NCBI GenBank assembly: GCA_030386875.1
Contig: CM059574.1
Span: 4,037,934-4,101,933, forward strand
Source: Morinoia aosen
Taxonomy: Eukaryota > Arthropoda > Malacostraca > Amphipoda > Talitridae
Direction of reading: 5' to 3'
Length of the DNA: 64,000 bases
The translations under genes were made by a program, and so were the position numbers. Shown piece after piece: positions 21,076 to 30,150 of this stretch (position 1 is its first letter; each line of letters begins with the position of its first letter). The notes below the pieces were generated by a model, which saw nothing but the letters and a program-made list of their open reading frames with translations, searched no databases and was not told the origin of the DNA.

Positions 21076-22736
21076 TGTCTCGGGATAATGGGAAGCAATC
21101 TGTCAATGTGGCTATCGCTTCTGGAACTGAAAAATGTAGTATGTTGGGAGCTAGTTTACCGACTATTGCTGCAGGTCAGGACGCTGACCCAATTTTGGTT
21201 AATGTGAAGGAAAGTCTACGGACAGGACAGGCTAATTTGCACTTGGGAGCCTATAAAAAGTTGTTCAAGCGACTAGGCTTACGGGATGGAGCAGTGTGCA
21301 TAAGGAAAGGGAACCCTCGGGGAAAGCCTGTTCCGGTTGTTCCAGAAAGAGACTGGCCAGCATTAGTAAAGGAGTATCATGAACATCTATCTCATGTGGG
21401 AAGAGACAAACTCTTGAATGCTTTCAGGAGAAATTATTTCGGGCTTGGCCTGGGAGTTGTGGTGCAAAAGACGGTGCGGGAATGCGTAGTTTGTCAGCAG
21501 CATAAGGGAGATGTTGTTAAGGATTTTCCGTTGCATCAGCTGGACCAGAACTTGACGCGGCCGTATGAGGTGTATGCGGTGGATCTGTTGGAACTTCCCC
21601 GGAGTAGGAGAGGTTATGTGGGAGTCTTGGTCGGCATTGATCTGTATAGCAAGTTTGGTCATGCAGTACCGATACGCTCAAAGCAGGCCAGGGCTGTAGT
21701 GGGAGCCCTGGAGCGAAGCATTTTCACGAGCCTACCAAGGACGCCGGTAACAATCAGATCAGATAATGGGCCAGAATTCACCTCACGGGCATTTCAGTCG
21801 CTGTTGAGTAATTACGGAATCCGACATCAGACCATCGTACCTTATGCTGCCCACATGAATGGAGCTGTGGAAAGATTGAACAGGACCATTAGGGACAGGT
21901 TAGCAGCCACCTGTGCGAAAGTCCCAGGAGATTGGGATTTGGTCCTGTCAAGGGTCATGATGCAGTATAATCGGCTAATTCATCGAGAAACTGGAAAAGC
22001 GCCTGGTGAGTTTTTTGTGTCTGAGGAGGTTACACCAGATTTGCCCAGGGTAACTGAGAAGGAGAAATTCTGGCGACCTGGAGGTTCCCGTTTCCGGCAT
22101 TTTGACGTGGGTGATTACGTCTTGCGAAGGATCGTGCATTTGCCCGGGGCTGAACGCCACAAGCTTGCGCCCCGCTTCGAAGGGCCCTACCAAGTGGTGC
22201 GATGTTACCCGGATGGAGTGAGCTACCAGCTGAAGATAGAAGGGCCTCGAGCTCGGTACTTGCGGGCCCATGTAGGGCAGTTGAAGCAGTTCCATGGAGA
22301 ACCGGAGGTTGGTCCGAATGTGGCTGTGCCAGCGAAGGCGCCGCCTTGGCAGGCTGCGGCGCCGGCGCGGGGACGCCGGCCGCGGGAGAGGGGCCGACAT
22401 CTTGTCCTCGGAATCGACTGGGAGCTCTTACGAGGAATCAGGGCAGGAGCAGTGAGGACTCCTAGTGCAGAGAGGGGGGATGACGCCCCCTCTTCGGACG
22501 GGGTGCGCCCCGAGGTTTCGGACGGTACGGGGTACCACATGGAACAGAACAGCCCTGACAGCGTGATGAGTGGGCCTGGGGAGGTAAGTTACCCCGCGTC
22601 CGGTTCGAGCTCTTCAAGTATTTCGGCTTTCTTACACCAATACGACGCGGCGCTGGTCCCGAGAACGTCAACACCGGGAGAGGAGGTAACAAGATTAAGC
22701 CGGACCAAGTTGGTAAGAAATATCCGCTCCGGGTGA
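21076..22736 (+). CDS. int: Integrase of the 18.7-24.8 kb element
   Basis: Part of a long frame open from 20769 to 22736. A zinc module (YHEHLSHVG, then CVVCQQHK) precedes a full DD35E core: Asp in AVDLLELP at about 21582, Asp in IRSDNGPEF at about 21763 and Glu in NGAVERLNR at about 21870. The following region has FDVGDYVLRR and the chromodomain-neighbouring PRFEGPYQVVR motif of Ty3/gypsy integrases. The last 150 residues are Pro/Ala/Arg-rich and then Ser-rich with no known domain. The integrase itself has no visible break, unlike the rest of the element. It would insert the cDNA. Confidence 0.88.
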
Positions 22737-23019
22737 GACCTAAACTAAATTACAAAGTGTGAGTGTGTGAGAAAATGGTATGGTTGAGTGCCGGGGGGTT
22801 GAATTTCGGATCATGCTGATTTGTGTTGTATAGCTAACGAATGTGTGCTTGTTTTAATGGAAGTTCTGTTTGTTAATGCAATAATATTCTATGTTATGGG
22901 CAAGGAATTGTCCTTCTTTTGAAATTTGATAGCCATTACGGAAAATTCTTAATAAAGACAGTGGGCAGTAGATAGAAGCCTTGTTTTAAATTAGTAGAGG
23001 ATAGGAAAGTCCATCGGCA
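22737..23019 (+). other. Gap between integrase and third ORF
   Basis: 283 bases without an ORF; no clear splice or promoter signal could be fixed. In elements with a third gene, this region may hold a splice acceptor for a subgenomic message. Confidence 0.4.
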
Positions 23020-23873
23020 ATGAGCGATGTTTTAATAGCCCCTTGTCCTCAGAATCGGGTTCTGCTGCTGGTGGGTGATTCCCGAGCCAGGGATGCGACC
23101 TTGGCCGCCCCTCCCGGCTGGAGGCTCCGCCTGTGCGTGTGTCCGGGAGCTGCGTTGTCCCGGTTGACAGAAGCAGCGCAGAACGAGCTGCGCGCTGGGG
23201 AACGGCCGGATCTACTGGTCATGGTGGGTCTCCACTGTGACCTGTCGTATCTGGCCACCTGTCTGCGGCTCGGGGCCTCCTGAGGTTGGCGGAGCCGGCC
23301 CCGTTACCCGAGGTCCGCCTGGCCGTGACTTCGGCAGACCATGTTGTCCGCCATTATTATGGGGTTCCGGTCGTGTGGTGCCTGCCGGCTACCCCCGATT
23401 TCGCCCGTTTTAACACCCTACAAGGCGTACGGGAGCGGCGGTGGTGTGAGCTCCCCGAGTTCCTCTGCCAGGAAGCAGAGTGGTCGGCCAGTCGATATAG
23501 GTCGACGGTGCGGGAGTTGGAAGGATATTTCCAACGACAGGGGGTCCACACCATCCTGATGGATCGATATCTGGGGCTGCACCGGTATTCGGATAGCCAA
23601 GACGGGGTGCACCCTATACCAGAAGTGGGAGCTGACGTCTGGAGAAGAGTGCTGGAGGAAGCGGTGGCCCGCCGTCCCGCGATTGGTCCATCAAGAGTCC
23701 GCGGACGGGCATTGTCGCTGGCGGAGCGATTCCGACGCAGAGAGCGGCGTAGGCGGCAGAGCTGGTCGCGACGGATGAGAGCCCCGCTGCGGGCGGTCGA
23801 TCTCAATACCGCGGACCGGTGGCCGGGTTACCCCTTTTTGCGGCAGTCGACGTACCAAGGGCGTCGCCAGTAG
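23020..23873 (+). pseudogene. Third ORF, SGNH/GDSL-hydrolase-like, broken by one frameshift
   Basis: Two adjoining frames, 23020-23283 (87 codons, ATG start) and 23286-23873, sit where envelope genes lie. The first has LLLVGDSRARD (SGNH block I with the nucleophile Ser), CPGAALSRL (block II-like Gly) and MVGLHCDLS (position of block III). The second has DGVHPIP (block V Asp-x-x-His), after which comes a helix and a very basic tail, rich in RRRERRRRQ-type sequence. Together the order matches SGNH-fold esterases. A -1 shift is needed at about 23275-23283, where TGA closes the first frame. No signal peptide or membrane span of an envelope protein is visible. Confidence 0.6.
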
Positions 23874-23934
23874 TGTGTTTGATTTTTGTTTGCTGTTGGG
23901 GTTTTTGCCCGTTGGGAGCCCCGAGTAGGTATTT

Positions 23935-23948
23935 AAGGGGGGAGGGGT
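23935..23948 (+). other. Polypurine tract
   Basis: AAGGGGGGAGGGG directly before the 3' LTR, the usual primer for plus-strand DNA synthesis. Confidence 0.8.
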
Positions 23949-23949
23949 A

Positions 23950-24771
23950 TAGTAGTGTTCTACTATTTTTGAAGCCTTTTTATTATTAGTTGTGTTATAA
24001 AGGTTTTGCTATAAGTGCTTAGGTAAAGTTTCCTGTGGACCCTGGAGAGTAACATCTACGATCGGCCTGTTACGCGCAATAGCGAGAGCATGTGGAGGGC
24101 TGCAAAGGATAGGCTGTTGTCTTTGAATTTTGGAGCCTGTAGAGGACGGCGTGACTAGCTCTGTACGGATCCGTGTATACTTTCCTCCCGTGTCTACGTT
24201 GTGCGTGATATGGTGGGTCTGAGCATGGACAAGTTAATAAAGGCTAACGTCCGGTGCTAGATGACTCCGCCGTAAGATAGTCACCGATGTATAAATCAGG
24301 ATTGTATAGTTTCATGTAGCATAGTCATGCCGACCGGTTTTATCGTAAGTGGTATGTTTAAAGTGCAATATCCTGTCTGCTGGATGTCAATAAAACGTAA
24401 GTTTCATATTTCAGTTGTTTTTATGAAGGCCGGTTTGAGAATAGCGCCCCAAGATTGGGTCGGAGAATTAACAGGAATTGGGCACGTTGTCAAGAGAAGT
24501 TCGGTCGTAATTTGGTGCTCAGGTGTGATTTGGCAAACCTGTTGGTCGGCGGCTGTACCGAAGCCTGGGACGTCTCTGGAGTTTGTTGGCTGAGTCGAGC
24601 CTTGGATGCTCCCGATATAGGTTGGTAGGGAAAGACGGATCCTTGAGTGTATTGGAAATAGGGTAGCAGCGCTACGACCCGTGCTTTACGTTGGCTAGGC
24701 TGGTGAAGTGGGGGTCGCGCAGCCCAGGGTTAAAAGAAAATTCCGCGACCCCGACTGCCAGACCTACCACA
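23950..24771 (+). repeat. 3' LTR of the 18.7-24.8 kb element
   Basis: Direct copy of 18695-19518, starting at the same TAGTAGTG word after the polypurine tract and ending GACCTACCACA, then the PLE sequence resumes at TAAGTATCAG. Confidence 0.9.
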
Positions 24772-25054
24772 TAAGTATCAGCGACCTGCTTGTTCAGACT
24801 AGTTCTATTTAGGCATGGTGATGGGTGCGTGACATCCGAAATGTTGTCCTTTTAACTCGTATGATTTTAAATTTGAAGAAATTCGTCATGACTCTAAGTT
24901 TTATTGCATCTCTATGGCTTTCGAAATGTATCTTAAGAATAGTACCGGCTTCTACACTTTTAAAATTCCGCGCTCTTGAAAACTAGTGATCAAGAGAATA
25001 AAGAATATGTGCCATCTAACTTTTAACTAAGTGTGTTTGCCAAATGACCGGCTG

Positions 25055-25058
<4 letters not shown>

Positions 25059-25093
<35 letters not shown>
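25059..25093. repeat. (TA)n microsatellite at the right end of the PLE pair
   Basis: Uninterrupted TA run of about 35 bases beside the outer end of the right PLE copy, mirror position of 13466-13532. Confidence 0.9.
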
Positions 25094-25096
<3 letters not shown>

Positions 25097-25352
25097 TATG
25101 CTTCCTTCAAATGACATTTTTGAACATCGGCCGAAACAAGCGATTCATATATTATTTCCTGGCGTCAAGAATTCTGAAGTTTTATGTCATGTACAGTATA
25201 TGTAAACTGTCAAAAGTGTTTTCACGTCACAATGAAAATGCATTGTCCATGAAATTGTGTTATCTCTTATAATTATCATTACATGTATTATCAAATGTAG
25301 ATTAAAGCAAGATTAGGATTTTTTTTCGACTAGTGACATGGGAATTACAAGA

Positions 25353-25354
<2 letters not shown>

Positions 25355-25413
<59 letters not shown>
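25355..25413. repeat. (GT)n microsatellite
   Basis: About 29 uninterrupted GT units. The region 25094-25500 around it shows nothing else; an ORF reading Cys-Val repeats across it is an artefact of the dinucleotide. Confidence 0.95.
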
Positions 25414-25415
<2 letters not shown>

Positions 25416-25504
25416 CATCTAAGTGTATTAACTTTAAGATATTTTAAAAACCAATCATGGTACTTTTGTACCATCTCTATTGGAAATAAAGTCTTTTTTT
25501 TTAT

Positions 25505-26750
25505 AGTGTGCATCCACGATCATTAGGTAGTATTTTTCATCCATTGGGCCCGCATAGTCGATGTGAATACGATACCAAGGCTTCGCTGGCCATTCCCACG
25601 GATGGTGTTCCGTTTTCATCGGTGTTGCTCGGGTGTTCAGACGCTCGCTGCCTGACTTAGTCGTTTCTTCTGGGTCTTTGTCAAAGTTTGGCTACCAAAA
25701 ATAACTGCGAGCTAGTTCCTTCATCCTGGACGATCCTGCAAGGCCAGAGTGAAGTTCATCCACAATAGCTTGTTTGAGGGCTTGGGTACAATAATTCTTG
25801 TTCCCCCAGAGTACACTGCCATTTTGTATGAACAATTTGTCTCTCCTCATAGTTTACGGAGAGAGATCGGGGTCCCAAATTACCGTCGAAGGCCAGCCTA
25901 CCTTGCAGTATATGTATACGTTAAAAAGTACTGGGTCCTTTAGGGTGCCATCGTGAATTTGGATCCTGGTAACCGGAGCTGACTCTAGGAAGCTTACAAG
26001 GGACGTCCATTTCGCTGGGATAGGAGTGGCTTCCTCGGGAGTTGTGAAGGGTAGACGACTGAGATCATCAGCCGTGCCCAACAGTACGCCCGACCGGTGA
26101 CGCAGGGTGAACTTGTACGACTGCAGCAGTAGAGCCCACCTTTGAATGTGCCCGGATGCCATCGGCGGGATGCTTCTACCAGCATCAAATAGTCCTAACA
26201 AAGGTTTGTGATCGGTGATCACTGTGAATTCCTGTCCCCACAGGTAACAATGGAATTTCCGAAGGGCAAATACCATAGCAAGGGCTTCTTTCTCTGCCTA
26301 CTAGTAGTTGCGCTCTGCTGCCGTTATAGCTCGGTAGGCAAAATAGGCCTCCCGAAATAGGTTCAATTCCGTCAATAAGGTGACACAGCACTGCTCCAAC
26401 AACATACGCACTACTGTCAGTCACCACCACTATGGGTAGGGTCAAAATAGATTAAGGTCTGAGTGTTTAGGAGGGTTTGTTTAGATTTATGGAATGCGCT
26501 CTCCTGACTTGCATCCCACTTACGAGGGGTTGTATTCCTCTGTAACGTATTTAGGGTTTCTAACATAGTTGCGAACGATTTCAAATATTTTCATAGAAGT
26601 TTAGTAATCCCAAATAGGCTCTCAACTGAGTTACTTTTGTAGGAGCCGGTGCATTCTGAATTGCAGTTACCTTCTCTGCAGTGGGGTGCAACCCATCCTT
26701 GTCGATTTGGTATCCGAGGTAGGATACCTGTGACACCTCTATTTTCTTTC
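25505..26750 (-). pseudogene. Gypsy fragment: RT end, RNase H, start of integrase (family of element C)
   Basis: Minus-strand remnant. Near 26740-26600 is the RT end (VSQVSYLGYQ, DGLHPTAEKV) and at 26445-25854 a frameshifted RNase H (VVVTDSSAYVVGAVL, VITDHKPLLGLFD). The integrase lead region and the start of the core follow: WHRIHIDYAGPMDG lies at about 25545-25600. Several frame changes and stops. It parallels 42100-45340 and 38800-38945 closely, so it is a second, shorter copy of the element C family. It begins abruptly in mid-RT against element B. Confidence 0.85.
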
Positions 26751-26754
26751 TATC

Positions 26755-27408
26755 GGTGCTTCATTTCCATTAGATATTGGGCAGTGCTCGTGTCGTCTCG
26801 CAAGCTTCCATCTGTCCAGCATTCTTTGAGCAAGGTTAAAGGTCCGCGGACGCGATGGCCGTAGATTCGAAGGGGGAATACCCAGTTGAGGTCTGAGGAG
26901 CATCTCGATAAGCAGAAAGGAGGGAAGGCAAATACAGGTCACAGTCTCGTGGTTGTTCTACGGCTAATTTCCGCAACATGACTTTGAGTGTACCATTGAA
27001 GCGTTCGACCATGCCGTTCGATTGGGCATGGTATAATGACGTCAATCGGTGCTGGATTTCTACGAATTTCAGGATCGTTTCGAAAGTTACGGCTGTGAAC
27101 TGGGTGCCGTTGTCGCTCGTTAGCGTGTGAAGGAAACCAACTCTGCTGCAAATTTCGAGTAGCTCCTGGGCGACCGTTTCGGCATCTATATGTCTGAGCG
27201 GGGCTCCGTCTGCGTACCGAGTTGCTTGGTCCACCACCGGGAGAATGTATCGGTGGCCACGTGCCGAAGCTGGTTGCAATGGGCCTACCAAATCAACACT
27301 GAGCGCAGAGAATGGAGTGGTGATCGGTGGGGTTGAGATTGGTGCCTTTCTTTGTCGAGATGGATCGTGCGTCTGGGAAGTATGACAGGAGTGACAGTAT
27401 TGGACCAC
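26755..27408 (-). pseudogene. int: Integrase core of gypsy element B
   Basis: Frame 27408-26836 carries the zinc CHSCH part and the catalytic core: Asp in SVDLVGPLQP, Asp in TSDNGTQF and Glu in SNGMVERFNG, a standard DD35E set. LPSLLSAYRDAPQTSTGYSPFE follows, and then a frameshift beyond which YGHRVRGPLTLLKE is readable to about 26755. The HHCC module upstream is in yet another frame (about 27470). Inactive because of these frameshifts. Confidence 0.85.
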
Positions 27409-27639
27409 ATCTTTTGCTAGGGATGGCCAGTATCAATTTCGTTCTAGTCGTGCCTGAGTCTTCTTTTGGGAATAGTGGCCAGCAAGTGGATTGTCGTGAG
27501 CCATTTCCAAGATTTGTGGGCGCACGCTCGCATATAGGTGCTACAAGTTGGTGGGTTTCCTGACCGTCTCGTAACGTTCTCCGATGCAGAATGCCGTCAT
27601 GGAGTTCATAGGTAATGACTCTGCCATCCTTGTGCGTTT

Positions 27640-29380
27640 CTTCTTTGCCATCGTCAACTTTGTCGAACAAAAACTGCAATGTTTTGCACTCCCGCTGTAA
27701 TTTCTTGAAGTGTTCTTTGTTGTGTTGCAATATATCGACAGTGCTTGGTGCGGCAGTGGGATCTTCGATCGCTTTTGCTGCTGCCCTTGGGACAACGTGA
27801 GAGACTTCTGCAGCAACTGGTTGCTCTTCATAGTCGGTCATCTGTTCTTCGAAGGAGGTGGTTCCGGGATCTCGGCCGAGAATAACATCGTGGGAGAGCT
27901 CTTCCATGGCTACGGCTGTCACCTCTCCGTGGTAATAGGGGCACACGAGAGAGACCCGGGCCAGAGGCGCTTCGAAAGAGTGATTGTTGCCCAGCCGTAC
28001 GGTAATTTCCTTCTTCAAAATGGCGTAAGCTGGGACGAGAGCCTTCTTGACGAAGACCGCCGTTGCTCCTCCATCGAGTAGTACTTGAACGGGTTGTTGG
28101 TTCACGGTGCCAGAGCATGTTTTCAGCTGTCCCAATTCGATCAGCTTGTTCGAGGCGATGTGATTGCATGCGACTGGGGGAATATCGTCGTATTCATCTG
28201 CTTCTTCATGCGTTGCTAGATTGTTTACTCGAGCGGTAGTACTGGAGATCGGTGGGCTTCCATGGGCTGCTCCATTACTGTGACCATCACCTTGCCTCCT
28301 CTGCAATTGGCGGCACTCGTCACTGGAATGCGATTGGTTGGGGCCATGAAAAGTACAGTAAAATCCATTGTAAGGTCCTCGTTGTTCGCGCTGCGGAGTG
28401 TTGACCGATCCTGAGCGGGTGGGACCACCACGTGTGTTAGAAGTTCTTGGCGGCGTTCCTCGAGAGTTGTTGCTGGAGTTGGGTGATCTTGCTGGAGTGC
28501 TCGGGGCTCGGACAGGAAATTTCGCGCGTCGCTCTGGTGTTCCTGATGCTTTGAGTGCTGGGGGGCCCGCATCCGTCGATGATGTCAGTGTGCGACCCTT
28601 ACAAAGCTGATGGAGCGATGTATGAGGTCTTGCTTGTAAGAAGCTATCACCTTGCTCTCCTAGGCTTGCGACTGTGTTACCACCCCTGTCACGCAACTGA
28701 GTAGCGAGGAAGGGCGGCAAGCTTGAATAAGCTCGGTCAACAATTAGGAAGTCACGAAGAGTCTTGTAGTTGGCTTCGATGTTGCATCCTTTTAACCAAG
28801 CGTCAAAGGATTGTTCGAGTCGCCGTAGGTAACGTGACATATTGTCGCCTTCTTCTGGCTTCAATTCGTAGTAGTTGGCTCGTAGTTTTGCCGGAGTAAC
28901 TTTATGAGCATCTAGTAGGAGCAATTTAATTTCAGGAAGCTTGAAGCGATCTGCTGCGGGCAGGGTATCGATGAGTCGACGTTCCTTCGGTGTGATCAAA
29001 TTATGGAGCATGACAACAGCATCGACTTCAGCAAATCCCATCGCTGTGGTGTGAGTGCAGAAGCGTTGCAAGAATTCGTCCATCATTTCTTTCGTGGGAT
29101 CGAATGGAGCCGGTGGAGGTATTTTCACTCTAGCATTTTGGGGAGCGATTTGAGCATCGAGTTGTCGGAGTCTGAGCTCGTGGTCTCGTTGTGCTGCCTC
29201 TCGTTCCGCTGCTCGTTCTGCGGCTTCTCGTTCCGCTGCTCGTTCTTCTCGTTCCGCTGCTCGTTCTGCGGCTTCTTCCAAATGCCTCAGGCGGCTGGTA
29301 AATTCTTCCCGGTACTCCGCATCGGTGGGAGTGAGGCCGAGGGCTTCGACGTATTCTCGAGCTTGAGCGACGAGGTTCAT
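27640..29380 (-). CDS. gag: Gag-protease of gypsy element B
   Basis: Open for nearly 700 codons on the minus strand (through 27293, where the frame becomes non-homologous). The protein would form particles and, through the aspartic protease, process the polyprotein. No Cys/His zinc knuckle of standard spacing is seen; a Cys/His cluster FYCTFHGPNQSHSSDEC could be its counterpart. The protease active site reads DGG, which departs from the family norm and may mean loss of activity. Lead residues of the integrase region, such as LHDGILHRRTL, follow in the same frame. Confidence 0.8.
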
Positions 29381-29463
29381 CTTGTTCAAGTGATGCGGTG
29401 TCCGCGTAGTTGATTAGAACCCAGAAATCCCAGACAACGTTGGTAGTCGCGCAAAGCTTCTGG

Positions 29464-29481
29464 GTCCCTGTTCGGGCGCCA
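29464..29481 (-). other. Primer binding site of gypsy B, tRNA-Lys3 type
   Basis: On the minus strand the sequence is TGGCGCCCGAACAGGGAC, 18 bases identical to the primer site known to pair with the 3' end of tRNA-Lys3. It lies five bases from the LTR edge (29487) and about 85 bases upstream of the gag ATG, where a primer site is expected. Confidence 0.88.
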
Positions 29482-29486
29482 GAATA

Positions 29487-30150
29487 TGTCGATACCGTCG
29501 TGCGGTCGACGTGAGGGTTCGTGGAAAAGGGGCTGTCTTCTGTACAGCTACCTTTTCCGGGGCGCTAGCTTTTCTTCGCAGCTGCCCTTCCTGAGGTTCG
29601 TGTGAGTACCGCCTACGCCGTAATCAGTCCGCTAGGGCAACAGAAGTAAATTCTGTTAGTGCCGCCCTACGGCGGTACCGCTGTGTGTGGGGGTGAGGTT
29701 AGTGTGGGTACCACCTGCGCCGTATTCAGTCCGCTAGGGCAACAGAAGTAAATTCTGTTATGTGCCGAACTACGGTGGTACCGCTAGGGTGAGGTGTGTG
29801 TGTGGGTACCACCTACGCCGTAATAAGTCCGCTAGGGCAACAGAAGTAAATTCTGTTAGTGCCGAACTACGGTGGTACCGTTAGGAAGACGAGCATCTGT
29901 CTGCGCCGTATGAGACCGCTAGGGCAACAGAAGTGAATTCTGTTAGTGCCGAACTGCGGCCGCGTCTTCTTACCGACAAACTATGCGAAATAGTTCGTCC
30001 TTCCGAGGTGGCTCCTTAAACCCCTTGTTAGGCGAGGTGTCGTATAAGACTAAAGCCTGTGTAAACAAGGAGAACGGAATCTCGTTTGACCTCAGGGTGT
30101 AACTTGTTTAATGCTGAATCTCTTTGTAGTCCCTATCACATACACTGATA
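29487..30150 (-). repeat. 5' LTR region of gypsy B (outer end uncertain)
   Basis: The LTR edge facing gag is TGTCGATACCG in plus view. Sequence up to at least 30050 matches, in opposite orientation, the LTR fragment at 62230-62605, which proves it is a dispersed LTR. The outer edge could not be fixed because the 3' LTR is missing; homology fades beyond about 30150. Confidence 0.7.
29600..29965 (-). repeat. Four ~95-105-bp tandem repeats inside the gypsy B LTR
   Basis: The core TCCGCTAGGGCAACAGAAGT, followed by AAATTCTGTTAGTGCCG, recurs at about 29627, 29728, 29828 and 29918 with GGTACCACC and TACGGTGGTACCG ends. Each unit is itself partly palindromic (GGTACC ends; CAGAAGTAAATTCTG). Such arrays in LTRs often act as enhancers. 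The copy at 62.4 kb has fewer units. Confidence 0.85.

Larger units (their letters stand above)
18695..24771 (+). mobile_element. Ty3/gypsy-type LTR retrotransposon with OTU-like and SGNH-like segments, lacking RT
   Basis: Complete LTR-to-LTR insertion in the PLE. The LTRs are about 824 and 822 bp, with a TGG primer site after the left one and a polypurine tract before the right one. The target word TAAGTA appears at both borders (4-6 bp duplication; LTR edge ambiguous by one or two bases). Content in order: gag with three zinc knuckles, a remnant of the RNase H end, an OTU-like segment, integrase and a third ORF resembling SGNH hydrolases. Protease, RT and most of RNase H are absent. Frameshifts in gag, OTU and ORF3 show the copy is dead. 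Confidence 0.9.
17858..25040 (+). mobile_element. Penelope-like element, right copy (plus), split by an LTR retrotransposon
   Basis: Plus-strand counterpart of the left copy, joined to it head to head at about 17857. It begins near the word TTTTGAAAATCAAA just before the endonuclease, carries the intact GIY-YIG frame and the 3' region, is interrupted at 18694/24772 by a 6.1-kb LTR element and ends at the GTGTGTTTGC word at 25040, mirror of GCAAACACAC at 13533. The two copies form an inverted repeat with arms of about 1.1 kb after subtracting insertions. Confidence 0.85.
26751..29380 (-). mobile_element. Gypsy element B: gag, protease and integrase without RT/RNase H
   Basis: Minus strand. 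Gag begins at ATG 29378-29380 (an upstream TTG frame is open to 29389). It has a striking ERAAERE-type repeated coiled coil at about residues 35-75, a capsid-like region and a Pro/Ser/Arg-rich tail. A protease-like motif VLLDGGATAVFV follows at about 28050-28090, with DGG instead of DSG/DTG, and then VILGRDPG. The frame passes directly into the integrase lead region, so RT and RNase H are missing. The integrase core continues in another frame to about 26755, where the element C-type fragment is fused on. Confidence 0.85.

Noticed and set aside
23275-23290. TCC TGA at the end of the first SGNH frame, like the antizyme +1 frameshift site
   Set aside because: The continuing homologous frame (starting 23286) is in the -1 register; a +1 shift would enter the wrong frame. 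Treated as an ordinary indel.
25338-25526. Cys-Val repeat protein
   Set aside because: Translation of the GT microsatellite.
25505-29389. Integrase upstream of RT, as in Gmr1-type gypsy elements
   Set aside because: The RT fragment after the integrase begins in mid-domain and is followed by a second integrase piece of the element C family. A chimera of two elements explains it better.
29600-29965. CRISPR-like array
   Set aside because: Whole ~100-bp units are repeated without unique spacers, inside an LTR of a eukaryotic retrotransposon.
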